Origin: Bradyrhizobium tropiciagri
Lineage (GTDB): Bacteria; Pseudomonadota; Alphaproteobacteria; Rhizobiales; Xanthobacteraceae
NCBI RefSeq assembly: GCF_001189845.1
Contig: NZ_LFLZ01000040.1
Span: 1-64,000 of the forward strand
Length of the DNA stretch: 64,000 nt
Direction: 5' to 3'
Position 1 is the stretch's first letter; every line of letters begins with the position of its first letter. Below, in pieces: positions 35,130-44,964 of this stretch. A model generated the notes under the pieces. The model saw only the letters and a list, made by a program, of their open reading frames with translations. It was not told the origin of the DNA and searched no databases. A program made the translations under genes and the position numbers.

Positions 35130-37014
35130 GCGCGCCGGGCTTCTGCCACCAAGTCTCCGGCAGGTAGCCCGTCAACGCCGTGGTCGAAGGCCGTTCTATC
35201 CGATTCCACCGCGCGATCCATTGCTCTCCCAAGTTAAATAGGGGGATAGCGTAGAAGCCCGAGGTCAAGGCCCGGTCCAGCGCCCGCACCGCCGAGACGA
35301 AGGCCGGCCGCTCCCGCGCCGCCAGCAGCGCGGCAATCGTGGCGTCGATGGCCGGATCCTTGGCGCCCATGTAGTTGCGGGTGCCCGGCACGTCGGCCGC
35401 CTGGCTGCCCCAGTAGAACCACTGCTCGTTGCCCGGCGACAGCGACTGGTCCCAGCGAATGGGGATCATGTCATAGTCATAGGCGACCCGGCGCTGCTCG
35501 AACTGCACCGCGTCGACCACCCGCACCGCGGCGTCGATGCCGGCGCGCTTCAGGTCGCGCTGGTAGGCGAGGGCGATCCGCTCATGCTCGCGTGCCGTCA
35601 CCAGGATCTCGATACGGAGCGGCGTCCCGGTCGCGCGCTGCTTCAGCACCGTGCCGTCGAGCGCGTAGCCCGCCTCGGACAGCAGCGCGAGCGCATCGCG
35701 GAGGATAGAGCGGTCGCGCCCCGATCCGTCGGTGACGGGGAGGTGATAGCGGCCCTCGAGGATGTCGGGCGGGATGTGCGCGAGGTACGGCTTCAACAGT
35801 TCGCGCTCGCGATCGTCGGTGGGGCGGCCATAGGCGGACAGTTCCGATCCGGCGAAATAGCCGCCCGCGCGCGAATAGAGTCCGAAATAATAGTTGCGGT
35901 TGATCCATTCGAAATCGAACAGCATCAGCAGGGCCTGCCGCACCCTGACGTCGGCAAATTTCGGCCGCCTGGTGTTGAACACCAGGAATTCAGACGGCTG
36001 CGGGGTGCCGATCTTGATGGCCTCGCGGATCACCTCACCGCTCTTCGCGGCGGGGAAATCATAGCCGTCGTGCCAGCGCAGCGGCTCGGGCTCGGTCCTG
36101 AAGTCATAGAGGCCGCGCTTGAACGCCTCGAACTGGCCATTGGCGTCGCGGTAGTAGTCGAGCCTGATCTCGTCGAAATTCCAGAGGCCGCGGTTCACCG
36201 GCAGGTCGCGTCCCCAATAGTCGGGATTGCGGGTGAAGGTCACGCTGGTGCCGGGCTTGACCGCCGTCACACGATACGGGCCGGAGCCGATCGGCGGCGC
36301 CAATGTGGTCTCCTCGAATCTGGCGACGTCGGTGGCGTGGCGCGGCAGGATCGGCATCAGGCCGAGGATCATCGGCAACTCGCGATCCGCGACGCCGCCG
36401 AAATCGAACCGCACCGTCAGTGGGTCGAGCACCTCGGTCTTTGCGACTTTCGAATAATACTGGTGATGCAGCGGACGGCCGTGATCGCGCAGCAATTCGA
36501 GCGAGAACACCACATCGTCGGCGGTGACCTCGTGCCCGTCGGAGAAGCGCGCCCGAGGATCGATATGGAATGTCACATAACTTCTGGCGTCGTCGGTCTC
36601 GACGCTGCGCGCGAGCAGGCCATAGAGCGTGAACGGCTCGTCATTGTTCCGCACCAGCAGGCTTTCGTAGACATAGCCGCGCTCATAGGCGTAGCCCCTC
36701 AGCTGCTGCACGGCGAGGCCTCGGACAATCAGGGGATTGAGGCTGTCGAAGGTGCCTTCCCGCGGGCTCAGGACCAGGCGGCCGCCCTTGGGAGCGTCGG
36801 GATTGGCATAGGGCAAATGGGTGAAATCGGCCGGCAGCGCGGGCGCGCCATGCATCGCGATCGCGTGGCTCTCGGCGGCAACCGCCGGGGCAGGTCCGCC
36901 CGCCAGCAGTGCCGGGACGAATACCAAAGCGAGCCAGATGGCGACCGATGCGGCGCGCCAACCGTGCCCGGGAACAGGTGCGTGAGGCGCCGGATTTGAT
37001 TCGCGAAACGTCAC
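35119..37014 (-). CDS. ABC transporter substrate-binding protein, family 5 (YejA-like), 631 aa
   Basis: Periplasmic oligopeptide-type binding protein. The signal peptide includes VAIWLALVFVPALLAGGP (about 24-48). The mature protein has family 5 hallmarks: HGAPALPADFTHLPYANPDA, PKGGRLVLSPREGTFDSLNP, RFSDGHEVTADDVVFSLELL, and a C-terminal DQSLSPGNEQWFYWGS segment. The HGxPALPxxFxxxPYxNPxAP pattern is that of the YejA/microcin C group. No permease or ATPase genes are adjacent, so it must work with components elsewhere. It heads a three-gene run with the ANL-like and GGDEF-like genes. Confidence 0.92.
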   Translation of the reverse strand: MTFRESNPAPHAPVPGHGWRAASVAIWLALVFVPALLAGGPAPAVAAESHAIAMHGAPALPADFTHLPYANPDAPKGGRLVLSPREGTFDSLNPLIVRGLAVQQLRGYAYERGYVYESLLVRNNDEPFTLYGLLARSVETDDARSYVTFHIDPRARFSDGHEVTADDVVFSLELLRDHGRPLHHQYYSKVAKTEVLDPLTVRFDFGGVADRELPMILGLMPILPRHATDVARFEETTLAPPIGSGPYRVTAVKPGTSVTFTRNPDYWGRDLPVNRGLWNFDEIRLDYYRDANGQFEAFKRGLYDFRTEPEPLRWHDGYDFPAAKSGEVIREAIKIGTPQPSEFLVFNTRRPKFADVRVRQALLMLFDFEWINRNYYFGLYSRAGGYFAGSELSAYGRPTDDRERELLKPYLAHIPPDILEGRYHLPVTDGSGRDRSILRDALALLSEAGYALDGTVLKQRATGTPLRIEILVTAREHERIALAYQRDLKRAGIDAAVRVVDAVQFEQRRVAYDYDMIPIRWDQSLSPGNEQWFYWGSQAADVPGTRNYMGAKDPAIDATIAALLAARERPAFVSAVRALDRALTSGFYAIPLFNLGEQWIARWNRIERPSTTALTGYLPETWWQKPGAPSK

Positions 37015-37238
37015 GGCCGAGGTTTATCACAGGCCGCGGAAACTCGTCGTCACATAGGCGCAAATGCGCTTGTCGGCATTGATCTTTCCGCGCGCCGCTG
37101 TATTGAAGGCGTGCAATTCGAAGGCGGGAACGCCTGTCACGTATCCGCCTCAATTGACTAGGAGACAGCCGCCCAAACGGCTATGTGTCGGCGCCTGCAG
37201 CGGTTTCGGGCGCTGCCGTTCAGAAAGGGTTTTCCGCA

Positions 37239-38075
37239 ATGAATTTCCGTATCTTGGCCGCCCCGGTCCGGCCGCATGGGCGAATTGTTGCCCTGATGGC
37301 GGCGACGGCATTCTCTGCAGCGCTCCTGGTTCCTGCCGCTCAGGCCCAGCAGCCGGCAGCGCCGGCGCCTGCGGCACCGAAGGCTGCGCCCAAGGCGGCA
37401 CCCAAGGCAGCTCCGAAGGCTGCGCCGGCTCCGGCCCAGGCACCAGCCGCCCAAGCACCGGCCGCAGGTGCGCCGCCCGCTGCGGCCGCCCAGCAGCCGC
37501 CCCAGGATCAGCAGATCCAGCTCATCTACGCCCCCTGGACCAAGTTCTGCCTGAAGGGTCAGGAAGCCAACGCCAAGCAGGTCTGCTTCACCGGCAAGGA
37601 CGGCCGCATCGAGTCGGGCCAGCCGGTCATCGCCGCCGTGATCATCGAGCCGGAAGGCGAGCCGAAGAAGATCCTGCGCGTCACGCTGCCGCTCGGCATG
37701 CAGCTCGTGCACGGCACCCGCATCATCGTCGACAACAACCCGCCGCAGCAGGCGCCCTATGTGATCTGCTTCCAGAACGGCTGCATGTCCGACTACGAAG
37801 CAACCCCCGAGCTGATCGCCAACATGAAGAAGGGCCAGAACCTCGTTGTTCAGGCGATCAATTCGAACGGCGCGCCGCTGACGCTGCCGCTGCCGCTCAA
37901 CACCGAATTCGCCAAGGCCTTCGACGGCCCGCCGACCGATCCGAAGGTGTTCGAGGAAAACTCGAAGAAGCTGCAGGAAGAGTTGCAGAAGCGCGCCGAA
38001 GAGCAGCGCAAGAAGCTGGAAGGCGCGGGCGCTGCTGGTGCGACGCCGGCTCCGGCCAACCCGGCGGCCAAGTAA
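37239..38075 (+). CDS. Invasion-associated locus B (IalB) family protein, 278 aa
   Basis: Signal peptide (LMAATAFSAALLVPAAQAQ, cleaved near 36), then an Ala/Pro/Lys linker with repeated PKAA units (about 45-95) and the IalB domain (about 95-235). The domain has conserved Cys pairs: WTKFCLKG with KQVCFTG, and YVICFQNGCMSDYEA. The LPLGMQLVHGTRIIVDNN strand is typical. The last 45 residues are a Lys/Glu-rich helix and an Ala/Pro tail. Secreted to the periplasm or outer membrane. In Bartonella the founding member was linked to erythrocyte invasion; here the role is unknown. Confidence 0.92.
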   Translation: MNFRILAAPVRPHGRIVALMAATAFSAALLVPAAQAQQPAAPAPAAPKAAPKAAPKAAPKAAPAPAQAPAAQAPAAGAPPAAAAQQPPQDQQIQLIYAPWTKFCLKGQEANAKQVCFTGKDGRIESGQPVIAAVIIEPEGEPKKILRVTLPLGMQLVHGTRIIVDNNPPQQAPYVICFQNGCMSDYEATPELIANMKKGQNLVVQAINSNGAPLTLPLPLNTEFAKAFDGPPTDPKVFEENSKKLQEELQKRAEEQRKKLEGAGAAGATPAPANPAAK

Positions 38076-38120
38076 ACTTTCGATCAAGCGTTCACGACAT
38101 CGCGAGATCATCGCAAATCA

Positions 38121-38147
38121 AAAGGCGCCCGGAAGGGCGCCTTTTTT
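38121..38147 (+). terminator. Rho-independent terminator after the IalB gene
   Basis: A perfect 9-bp stem AAGGCGCCC and GGGCGCCTT with a GGAA loop is followed by a T-run, 46 bases after the IalB stop codon. Confidence 0.88.
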
Positions 38148-38407
38148 GTCATGCGATACGGACTGGCTGGTGGCAGCCTGCCGCGCTGGTGATCGTGCAC
38201 ATCGTGTGCGATGGTTTGCGGGGGCACATCGATCGCACCAAGTCGCATCGTCGTTTCCTTGTCCGGATAAAGTCCGGCGCCGAAGCACAATCATAAATCC
38301 GAACGGGGAGGCCAGACGAACGCGCGCAATGCGCGCTGTCGATGCGCACATGCGCGCGTGTTCTCCCGCGGACCCTGGCCGCCGTTCGCTGTCATGGAAG
38401 TCGCCGA

Positions 38408-39694
38408 ATGTCGCAGCACGTCAACACGCAGCGGCGGGAACCGCTCTCCCGGCCCAACAACGCGGATTTGCAGCAGCCGGCCGGCGGCCCGTCGTCCGAT
38501 GCGGGGGGGCGCGTCAACCAGGACAACGTCCCCGGCGCCTTTCGTCCGGGCATCGTCCATCTCGCGCTGGCGATGGGCGGCTTTGCGATCGGCATCGCCG
38601 AATTCGCGACCATGAGCCTGCTGCCGTTCTTCGCGCACGATCTACATGTCAGCGAGCCACAGGCCGGTCACGCGATCAGCGCCTACGCGCTCGGCGTCGT
38701 GGTCGGCGCGCCGGTCATCGCGGTGCTGTCGGCGCGCATGACGCGGCGAAATCTGCTGATCGCGCTGATGGGCTTCTTCGCGCTGATGAACGGCCTCTCG
38801 GGGCTCGCACCCGACTATCACACCATGCTGGCGCTGCGCTTCCTCGCCGGGCTGCCGCATGGCGCCTATTTCGGCATCGCCATGCTGGTCGCGGCCTCGC
38901 TGGTGCCGATCGATAAACGCACGGCGGCGGTCGGCCGCGTCCTGCTCGGCCTCACCATCGCGACGACGATCGGCGTGCCGCTCGCCAACGGGGTGGGGCA
39001 GGCGATCGGCTGGCGCTGGGCTTTTGCGATCGTTGCCGGCCTTGCGCTGCTCACCGCCATCCTGGTTCTGATCTTCGCGCCGCGGGACGTCGCCAACAGC
39101 AATGCGAGCCCGCTGCGTGAACTGTCGGCGCTCAGGCGCAAGCATGTCTGGCTCACGCTGGCGATCGGTGCGATCGGCTTCGGCGGGCTGTTCTCGGTCT
39201 ACACCTATCTCGCATCGACCATGCTGGCGGTGACGCACGTCTCGCCGGCGCTGGTGCCGGTCACGCTATGCGTGTTCGGGGCCGGCCTCACCGCCGGTAA
39301 CATCATCGTGCCGCGCTTTGCCGACCGCGCGCTGATGGCGACCGCGGGCGGGCTGTTGCTGTGGTCGGCGGCCACGCTGGCGCTGTATCCGCTGGCAGCG
39401 ACGAATTTCTGGACGCTGAGCGCCGACGTGTTCCTGATCGGGCTCGGCGGCGCGCTTGCGACCGTGCTGCAGACCCGGCTGATGGATGTCGCGGGCGAGG
39501 CGCAGAGCCTGGCTGCAGCGCTCAACCATTCCGCCTTCAACGTCGCCAATGCGCTGGGGCCGTGGCTCGGCGGCATGGCGGTTGCGGCCGGCTATGGCTG
39601 GACGTCGACCGGGCTGGTCGGCGCCGGACTGGCGCTGGCGGGCTTCGTGGTCTGGGCGATTGCGGTGGTGTTGGCGAGGCGCGAGGGCGTGTGA
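38408..39694 (+). CDS. MFS transporter, DHA1/arabinose-efflux type, 428 aa
   Basis: Twelve-TM drug:proton antiporter-like permease. A polar N-terminal tail of about 45 residues is followed by HLALAMGGFAIGIAEFATM and FFAHDLHVSEPQAGHAISAY, characteristic of the AraJ/SotB branch. The ALGVVVGAPVIAVLSARMTR motif and RFLAGLPHGAYFGIAM also match. The ATG at 38408 (MSQHVNTQRREPLSR) is chosen over an Arg-rich upstream extension. The exported substrate is not predictable. It stands alone, tail-to-tail with hspQ. Confidence 0.9.
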   Translation: MSQHVNTQRREPLSRPNNADLQQPAGGPSSDAGGRVNQDNVPGAFRPGIVHLALAMGGFAIGIAEFATMSLLPFFAHDLHVSEPQAGHAISAYALGVVVGAPVIAVLSARMTRRNLLIALMGFFALMNGLSGLAPDYHTMLALRFLAGLPHGAYFGIAMLVAASLVPIDKRTAAVGRVLLGLTIATTIGVPLANGVGQAIGWRWAFAIVAGLALLTAILVLIFAPRDVANSNASPLRELSALRRKHVWLTLAIGAIGFGGLFSVYTYLASTMLAVTHVSPALVPVTLCVFGAGLTAGNIIVPRFADRALMATAGGLLLWSAATLALYPLAATNFWTLSADVFLIGLGGALATVLQTRLMDVAGEAQSLAAALNHSAFNVANALGPWLGGMAVAAGYGWTSTGLVGAGLALAGFVVWAIAVVLARREGV

Positions 39695-39710
39695 GCGCCC
39701 GCGCCAAATG

Positions 39711-40043
39711 TCAGTTCAGCGACGGATTGCGCGGACGGTAGCCGCCCGACTTGTCCTTGATGAAGATCTCCGCGACCTGCGAGTGCCGGATCGGTTCGCC
39801 GGAATCATCGGGCAACAGGTTCTGCTCCGAGACATAGGCGACGTACTCGGTCTCCGAGTTTTCCGCGAGCAGGTGATAGAACGGCTGGTCCTTGTGCGGC
39901 CGCATGTCCTCGGGGATCGACAGCCACCATTCCTCGGTGTTGTTGAACTCCGGGTCGATATCAAAAATCACGCCCCGGAAGGAGAACACCCGGTGACGGA
40001 CGATCTGCCCGATCTGAAACTTGGCGGTGCGCGCTTTGATCAT
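39711..40043 (-). CDS. hspQ: Heat shock protein HspQ (YccV), 110 aa
   Basis: Small hemimethylated-DNA-binding-fold protein linked in E. coli to DnaA stability and Lon-dependent proteolysis. Family features: KFQIGQIVRHRVFSFRGVIF, DIDPEFNNTEEWWLSIP, KDQPFYHLLAENSETEYVAY and VSEQNLLPDDSGEPIRHSQV. The start at 40043 (MIKARTAKFQIGQ) is preferred to an in-frame Met seven codons upstream. Confidence 0.95.
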   Translation of the reverse strand: MIKARTAKFQIGQIVRHRVFSFRGVIFDIDPEFNNTEEWWLSIPEDMRPHKDQPFYHLLAENSETEYVAYVSEQNLLPDDSGEPIRHSQVAEIFIKDKSGGYRPRNPSLN

Positions 40044-40164
40044 GGTTCGTCGATAGACCAACATTGTGGCCGATGCTAGGGGCTAAGCTTCGAATTAACC
40101 CCCGGTTTACCGATTCCAGACCTGCAAAAACGCCCCGAAATCCGGCCGAGAAACTACTTTCAGA

Positions 40165-41118
40165 ATGATCGATATCCTCAATCTGGCGTTGCCGTATTTC
40201 GGCTTGATCTTCATCGGTTATGCGTGCGGAAAAGCCAAGGGTTTGCCCGAAAGCGGGCTCGCCTGGATGAATTTCTTCCTGCTTTACGTTTCGTTGCCGG
40301 CGCTGCTGTTCGGGATCATGTCCAAGACGCCGTTTGCGGAGCTGAACAACCCGCCATTCCTGATCGTGACCACGCTCGGAACCGTGATCGCGTTCTTCCT
40401 GGCGATGGTCGCAGGCAAGCTGATGGGTTGCCTCTCGCTGCGCGAGGCGACGCTCGCGGGCCTGTCGGGTGCCTACGGCAACATCGGCTATATGGGCCCT
40501 GGCCTTGCGCTCGCCGTGCTTGGTGCCAAGGCGGCGGCGCCGACCGCGCTGATCTTCTGCTGCGACAGCATCTTCCTGTTCTCGATCGTGCCGCTCCTGA
40601 TCGAGCTCACCGACCGCGATCATCCCTCGCTGCTGCACGCGCTCGGCGTGGTGCTGCGGCAAATCGTGCAGAACCCGCTGATCATGTCGGCGGTGTTCGG
40701 CGCGCTGGTCGCCGCGTTTCACATTCCGATTCCGGTCGCGCTCGACCGCACCATCCAGTTCCTGCAGAACGCCGCGGCGCCCATGGCGCTGTTCGCGCTC
40801 GGCGTCACCGTGGCGCTGCGGCCGTTCGAGCGGGTACCGTGGGAGGTGCCGGGCGTGGTTGCGATCAAGCTCCTGATCCATCCGCTGCTGGCATTCGGGC
40901 TGATGCTGCTGTTCGGCCCATTCGCGCAGCCCTGGGCGGCGACCGCGGTGCTGATGGCCTCGCTGCCGCCGGCGCTCAACGTGTTCGTGATCGCGCGGCA
41001 GAACGACACCTGGATCGAGCCGGCGTCGGTCGCGGTGCTGATCGGCACCTTCGCCTCGGTGGTCACGCTGACCAGCGTGATGTGGTTCATCCAGAGCGGA
41101 CGGCTGGTGTTTCCGTAA
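40165..41118 (+). CDS. AEC-family transporter (auxin efflux carrier type), 317 aa
   Basis: About ten TM helices in two halves: LNLALPYFGLIFIGYACGKA and PESGLAWMNFFLLYVSLPAL at the N-terminus, ASVAVLIGTFASVVTLTSVM at the C-terminus. The NIGYMGPGLALAVLG and PLIMSAVFGALVA segments are typical of bacterial AEC members that move malonate, malate or similar anions. It is convergent with the ubiH-like gene, 12 bases between stops. Confidence 0.9.
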   Translation: MIDILNLALPYFGLIFIGYACGKAKGLPESGLAWMNFFLLYVSLPALLFGIMSKTPFAELNNPPFLIVTTLGTVIAFFLAMVAGKLMGCLSLREATLAGLSGAYGNIGYMGPGLALAVLGAKAAAPTALIFCCDSIFLFSIVPLLIELTDRDHPSLLHALGVVLRQIVQNPLIMSAVFGALVAAFHIPIPVALDRTIQFLQNAAAPMALFALGVTVALRPFERVPWEVPGVVAIKLLIHPLLAFGLMLLFGPFAQPWAATAVLMASLPPALNVFVIARQNDTWIEPASVAVLIGTFASVVTLTSVMWFIQSGRLVFP

Positions 41119-41130
41119 CGAACGCCGTTC

Positions 41131-42315
41131 TCACCGCCGCCATGACGGCGCGAGGCCCTCGCGCATCGCGAGCCGCCGCAGCGGGCCGAAGGCGCCGAGC
41201 AAATGCAGGCCGGCGGCGCGCGCGGTCTGCACGCCGAGGAAATCGCTCAGCAGCGAGCGGTTGGCGATGTCGATCGCCCAGGTCCGGCTGGCCACGTCGG
41301 GGCGCCGCGCCGCCTGGTAGCGCGCCAGCACGCTTGGCGCGCCGGGATCCTCGCCGCGGCCGATTGCCTGGCCCGTGATCTCAGCGATATCAGCGGCATC
41401 ACGCAGCCCCATGTTGAGGCCCTGCGCGCCGATCGGCGGCAGCACATGGGCGGATTCCCCGACCAGCGCGATGCGGTCCCTGGCGAACTGCCGGGGCCGC
41501 TCGATCGCGAGCGGAAACACGTGTCGTCCGGGCTGCACCTCGACGCGGCCGAGAATCGAATGCGACTGGCGCTCCGCCGCGCCGGACAATTCCTCGTCGC
41601 TGAGCGCCTTGAGCCGCTCGGCCTCCTTGGGCGCCGAGACCCAAACCACGCTGCTGCGGTTGCCGCTGAGCGGCACGAACACGCAGGGGCCGTGCTCGGT
41701 ATGAAACTCGGTCGAGATGTTCTGGTGCGGCCGGCTGTGGGTGATGTTGAAGGTGAGGGCGGACTGCCCGAGCGCGCGGCTCGTCACCTCGATGCCGGCA
41801 GCCTCGCGGGACAATGAATTGCGGCCGTCGGCGCCGACCACGAGCCGCGCCGTGAGTGACTGCCCCTGCCGCGTCACCACGGTGACCCCCGCATCATCCG
41901 GCTGCACCGACGCGGCCTCGTCGTCGAATCGCGTCAGCGCGGCCATCTCGCCGGCGCGGTCCTCGAGTGCTGCGACCAGCGCGCGATTGTCGATATTGAA
42001 GCCGAACTGCTCGCGGCCGATCTCGTCGGAATTGAACCGCACCTCCGGCGCGCGGATCAGGCGGCCGGTGTCGTCGACGAGGCGCATGGTCTTGAGCGCG
42101 GCGGCCTTGTCGCTGCAACGCCGCCAGACGTCGAGCCGTTCCAGGATGTCGGTCGAGGCGCCGAGCAGCGCGGTGGTGCGGTTGTCGGCATAGGGCACGC
42201 GGCGCGCCAGGAGGGCGGTCCGGGCGCCGGCATCGGCGAGGGCAATCGCGGCCGTCAATCCGGCCGGACCGCCGCCTATTACGATAACGTCATAATCCTG
42301 CGAGCTGTCGGTCAT
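41131..42315 (-). CDS. UbiH/Coq6-family FAD-dependent hydroxylase, 394 aa
   Basis: Class A flavin monooxygenase of ubiquinone biosynthesis. The N-terminal dinucleotide motif is YDVIVIGGGPAGLTAAIALA, the DG motif VVGADGRNSLSREAA. The second FAD motif is LVGESAHVLPPIGAQGLNMG with GE where most have GD. QGLNMGLRDAADIAE is typical of the UbiH/UbiF/Coq6 group. The start at 42315 is chosen because upstream codons are unlike this family. Which ring position it hydroxylates cannot be told. Divergent from pcs. Confidence 0.9.
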   Translation of the reverse strand: MTDSSQDYDVIVIGGGPAGLTAAIALADAGARTALLARRVPYADNRTTALLGASTDILERLDVWRRCSDKAAALKTMRLVDDTGRLIRAPEVRFNSDEIGREQFGFNIDNRALVAALEDRAGEMAALTRFDDEAASVQPDDAGVTVVTRQGQSLTARLVVGADGRNSLSREAAGIEVTSRALGQSALTFNITHSRPHQNISTEFHTEHGPCVFVPLSGNRSSVVWVSAPKEAERLKALSDEELSGAAERQSHSILGRVEVQPGRHVFPLAIERPRQFARDRIALVGESAHVLPPIGAQGLNMGLRDAADIAEITGQAIGRGEDPGAPSVLARYQAARRPDVASRTWAIDIANRSLLSDFLGVQTARAAGLHLLGAFGPLRRLAMREGLAPSWRR

Positions 42316-42448
42316 ATCAGGACATTTGACATGCTTGGCCCGATTTTCAAGCCATCGGTAACCACCAAGAGTTTCCAACGCTTTGCGCGGCGGAACGCCG
42401 CAAGACTGCATATGCAAAGGTGGCCGATTCCTGATAGCACTTCGACCG

Positions 42449-43177
42449 ATGGAGCACTCGAGCCAGCCGGATGCGTTGCCAGAACGGATGCGGACCGCCG
42501 CATTCTCCGTTCATATTTTCACGGCGCTCGGCGCCGGGGTCGCGCTGCTGGCGATGCTGGAAGCCGTGCGCGAGCACTGGGCCAACATGTTCGCCTGGCT
42601 CGGGGTCGCGCTGATCATCGACGGGATCGACGGCCCGCTGGCGCGCCGGCTCGACGTGGTGCGGCTGCAGCCGAACTGGTCGGGCGAGGTGCTCGACCTG
42701 GTGGTTGATTTCGTCACCTATGTGTTCGTGCCGGCCTATGCGATCACCGCGAGCGGCATGCTGCTGCCGCTGGCCGCGCCGATCCTCGGCATCGGCATCG
42801 TGGTTTCCAGCGCGCTGTACTTCGCCGACCGCCGCATGAAGGCCGACGACAACCATTTCCGCGGCTTCCCGGCGCTGTGGAATGCGGCGGCGTTCTATCT
42901 GTTCCTGCTGCACCTGCCGCCGGTGCTGTCGACGATCGTGGTCGCGCTGCTGATCGTGCTGACCTTCGCGCCGTTCCACGTGCTGCACCCGTTGCGGGTG
43001 GTGCGGCTGCGCTGGCTGACGCTGTGGCTGCTCGGCGCCTGGGCGCTGCTCGGCGCATACACGCTCGCCAACGATTTCGTGGTCGGCGCCCCGATCACCT
43101 TCGGTCTCTGCGCCATCGCCGTCTACATCGTCGGCAGCGACACCGTGATCCGCAGGATGAAAGCCTTCAGAGCATGA
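42449..43177 (+). CDS. pcs: Phosphatidylcholine synthase Pcs, 242 aa
   Basis: Condenses choline with CDP-diacylglycerol to phosphatidylcholine, the one-step route important for plant-associated rhizobia. The CDP-alcohol phosphotransferase signature is visible at about 55-85: DGIDGPLARRLDV, then GEVLDLVVDFVTYVF, with the required Asp and Gly/Ala/Arg spacing. About eight TM helices. A downstream Met (42488) would shorten it by 13 residues. Its stop overlaps the next start (ATGA), so it is coupled to the TerC gene. Confidence 0.95.
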   Translation: MEHSSQPDALPERMRTAAFSVHIFTALGAGVALLAMLEAVREHWANMFAWLGVALIIDGIDGPLARRLDVVRLQPNWSGEVLDLVVDFVTYVFVPAYAITASGMLLPLAAPILGIGIVVSSALYFADRRMKADDNHFRGFPALWNAAAFYLFLLHLPPVLSTIVVALLIVLTFAPFHVLHPLRVVRLRWLTLWLLGAWALLGAYTLANDFVVGAPITFGLCAIAVYIVGSDTVIRRMKAFRA

Positions 43178-43899
43178 TGCAATTGATCACCAGCCCGGAA
43201 GCCTGGGCTGCGCTGTTGACCCTGACTGCGCTCGAGATCGTGCTCGGCATCGACAACGTGATCTTCCTCTCGGTGATCGTGTCGCGGATTCCACCGGCGC
43301 AGGCCAAACGCGCGCGGCAGATCGGCCTGCTGCTGGCGCTGGTGTTCCGCATCCTCTTGCTGTCGATCCTGGTCTGGCTGATCGGGCTGACGCAGCCGGT
43401 GATCACCATCAGGAACGTCGCGCTGTCCTGGCGCGACATCATCCTGATCGGCGGCGGCCTGTTCCTGATCGCCAAGGCAACCCACGAGATTCATGGCGAG
43501 GTCGAAGCGCGCGAGGCGGAGACCGACGACAAGCCGAGCGCCAGTGCGTTCTTCTGGGTGATCGTGCAGATCATCGTCATCGACCTGGTGTTCTCGCTGG
43601 ACTCGATCATCACCGCGATCGGCATGGCGCAGGACATCGAGATCATGATCGCGGCGGTCGTGATCGCCTGCGCGATCATGTACCTCTCGTCCGGACCGGT
43701 GGCGCGTTTCGTTGCCGAGCATCCGACCACCAAGATGCTGGCGCTGGCCTTCCTGGTGCTGATCGGCGTGGCGCTGGTGGCCGACGGCTTCAAATTCCAC
43801 ATCCCGCGCGGCTACATCTATTTCGCGATCGCGTTCTCGGCGGCGGTCGAGGCGTTCAACGTCATGGCCAAGCGCAACCGCAAGAAGGTCGCAAGCTAG
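43174..43899 (+). CDS. TerC-family membrane protein, 241 aa
   Basis: Seven-TM TerC/Alx-type integral protein: TALEIVLGIDNVIFLSVIVS with the conserved GIDN, IGGGLFLIAKATHEIHGEVE, and IVIDLVFSLDSIITAIGMAQ with the conserved Asp. These acidic intramembrane residues suit metal-ion (Mn) movement. Start ATG 43174 (MM; a second Met at 43177) overlaps the pcs stop. Related members act in manganese homeostasis; tellurite resistance is historical. Its pairing with pcs is a co-transcription prediction, not a proven link. Confidence 0.93.
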   Translation: MMQLITSPEAWAALLTLTALEIVLGIDNVIFLSVIVSRIPPAQAKRARQIGLLLALVFRILLLSILVWLIGLTQPVITIRNVALSWRDIILIGGGLFLIAKATHEIHGEVEAREAETDDKPSASAFFWVIVQIIVIDLVFSLDSIITAIGMAQDIEIMIAAVVIACAIMYLSSGPVARFVAEHPTTKMLALAFLVLIGVALVADGFKFHIPRGYIYFAIAFSAAVEAFNVMAKRNRKKVAS

Positions 43900-43982
43900 G
43901 CCGGTTCCGGCCTGCTTGGTTGACAATGCGGGCCCGATGGCATTCGCTCGCTTGACGCGAGTTTTCTGAGGGGAGCGACGAC

Positions 43983-44957
43983 ATGACCAAGGCTGTGCGC
44001 GTGCACAAGGTTGGGGGCCCGGAAGTCCTGACCTATGAGGACGTCGAGGTCGGTCCGCCGGGGAACGGCGAGGTTCGCATCCGCCAGCATGCGGTCGGGC
44101 TGAACTTCATCGACGTCTATTTCCGCACCGGCCTCTACAAGGCGCCCGGCCTGCCGTTCATCGCCGGCAACGAGGCCGCGGGCGAGGTCCTGGCCGTCGG
44201 TCCCGGGGTGACCAATTTCCATCCCGGCGATCGCGTCGCCTATTACTACAACCTCGGCGGCTACGCCTCCGAGCGCGTCATCCCGGCCGACAAGCTCGTC
44301 AAGCTGCCCGACCACATCACCTATGAGCAGGGCGCGGTGCTGATGCTCAAGGGGCTCACGGTCTGGTACCTCCTGCACAAGACCTTCAAGGTCGAGCAGG
44401 GCCATCGCGTGCTGATCCACGCCGCGGCCGGCGGCATCGGGCTGCTCGCCTGCCAGTGGGCGCGGGCGCTCGGCGCGCATGTCATCGGCACCGTCGGCTC
44501 GAAGGCGAAGGCCGATCTCGCGCTCGCCAATGGCTGCGACCACGTCATCCTCTACAACGAGGAAAACTTCGTCGAACGCGTCAAGCAGATCAGCCGCGGC
44601 GAGCTCTGCGACGTCGTCTATGACGGCGTCGGCAAGACCACGTTCCCCGGATCATTGTCCTGCCTGCGGCCACGCGGCCTTTTCGTCTCGTTCGGCAACG
44701 CGTCGGGACCGGTGCCGCCGTTCCCGCTCGCAGAGCTCAACAACCACGGCTCGCTGTTCGCGACGCGGCCCAAGCTCAACGACTATGTCGGCACCCGCAA
44801 GGAATTGCTCGAAGGCGCCGACACGCTGTTCGCCGCCGTGATCAACGGCAAGCTGCACGTCCCGATCAACCACGCCTATGCGCTGAAGGATGCGGCGAAG
44901 GCACACGTCGACCTGGAGAGCCGGGCGACCACCGGTGCTGCGATTCTCAGGCCGTAG
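43983..44957 (+). CDS. qor: NADPH:quinone oxidoreductase, zinc-less MDR family, 324 aa
   Basis: Quinone-reductase branch of the medium-chain dehydrogenases. The GroES-like N-terminal domain has FIDVYFRTGLYKAPGLPFIA and GNEAAGEVLAVGPGVTNFHP. The Rossmann NADP site is IHAAAGGIGLLACQWARALG, followed by GTVGSKAKADLALANGCDHV. It lacks the catalytic zinc ligands. Length is normal. The start has a GAGGGGAG Shine-Dalgarno. Physiological substrate unknown. Confidence 0.95.
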   Translation: MTKAVRVHKVGGPEVLTYEDVEVGPPGNGEVRIRQHAVGLNFIDVYFRTGLYKAPGLPFIAGNEAAGEVLAVGPGVTNFHPGDRVAYYYNLGGYASERVIPADKLVKLPDHITYEQGAVLMLKGLTVWYLLHKTFKVEQGHRVLIHAAAGGIGLLACQWARALGAHVIGTVGSKAKADLALANGCDHVILYNEENFVERVKQISRGELCDVVYDGVGKTTFPGSLSCLRPRGLFVSFGNASGPVPPFPLAELNNHGSLFATRPKLNDYVGTRKELLEGADTLFAAVINGKLHVPINHAYALKDAAKAHVDLESRATTGAAILRP

Positions 44958-44964
44958 TTCCGGC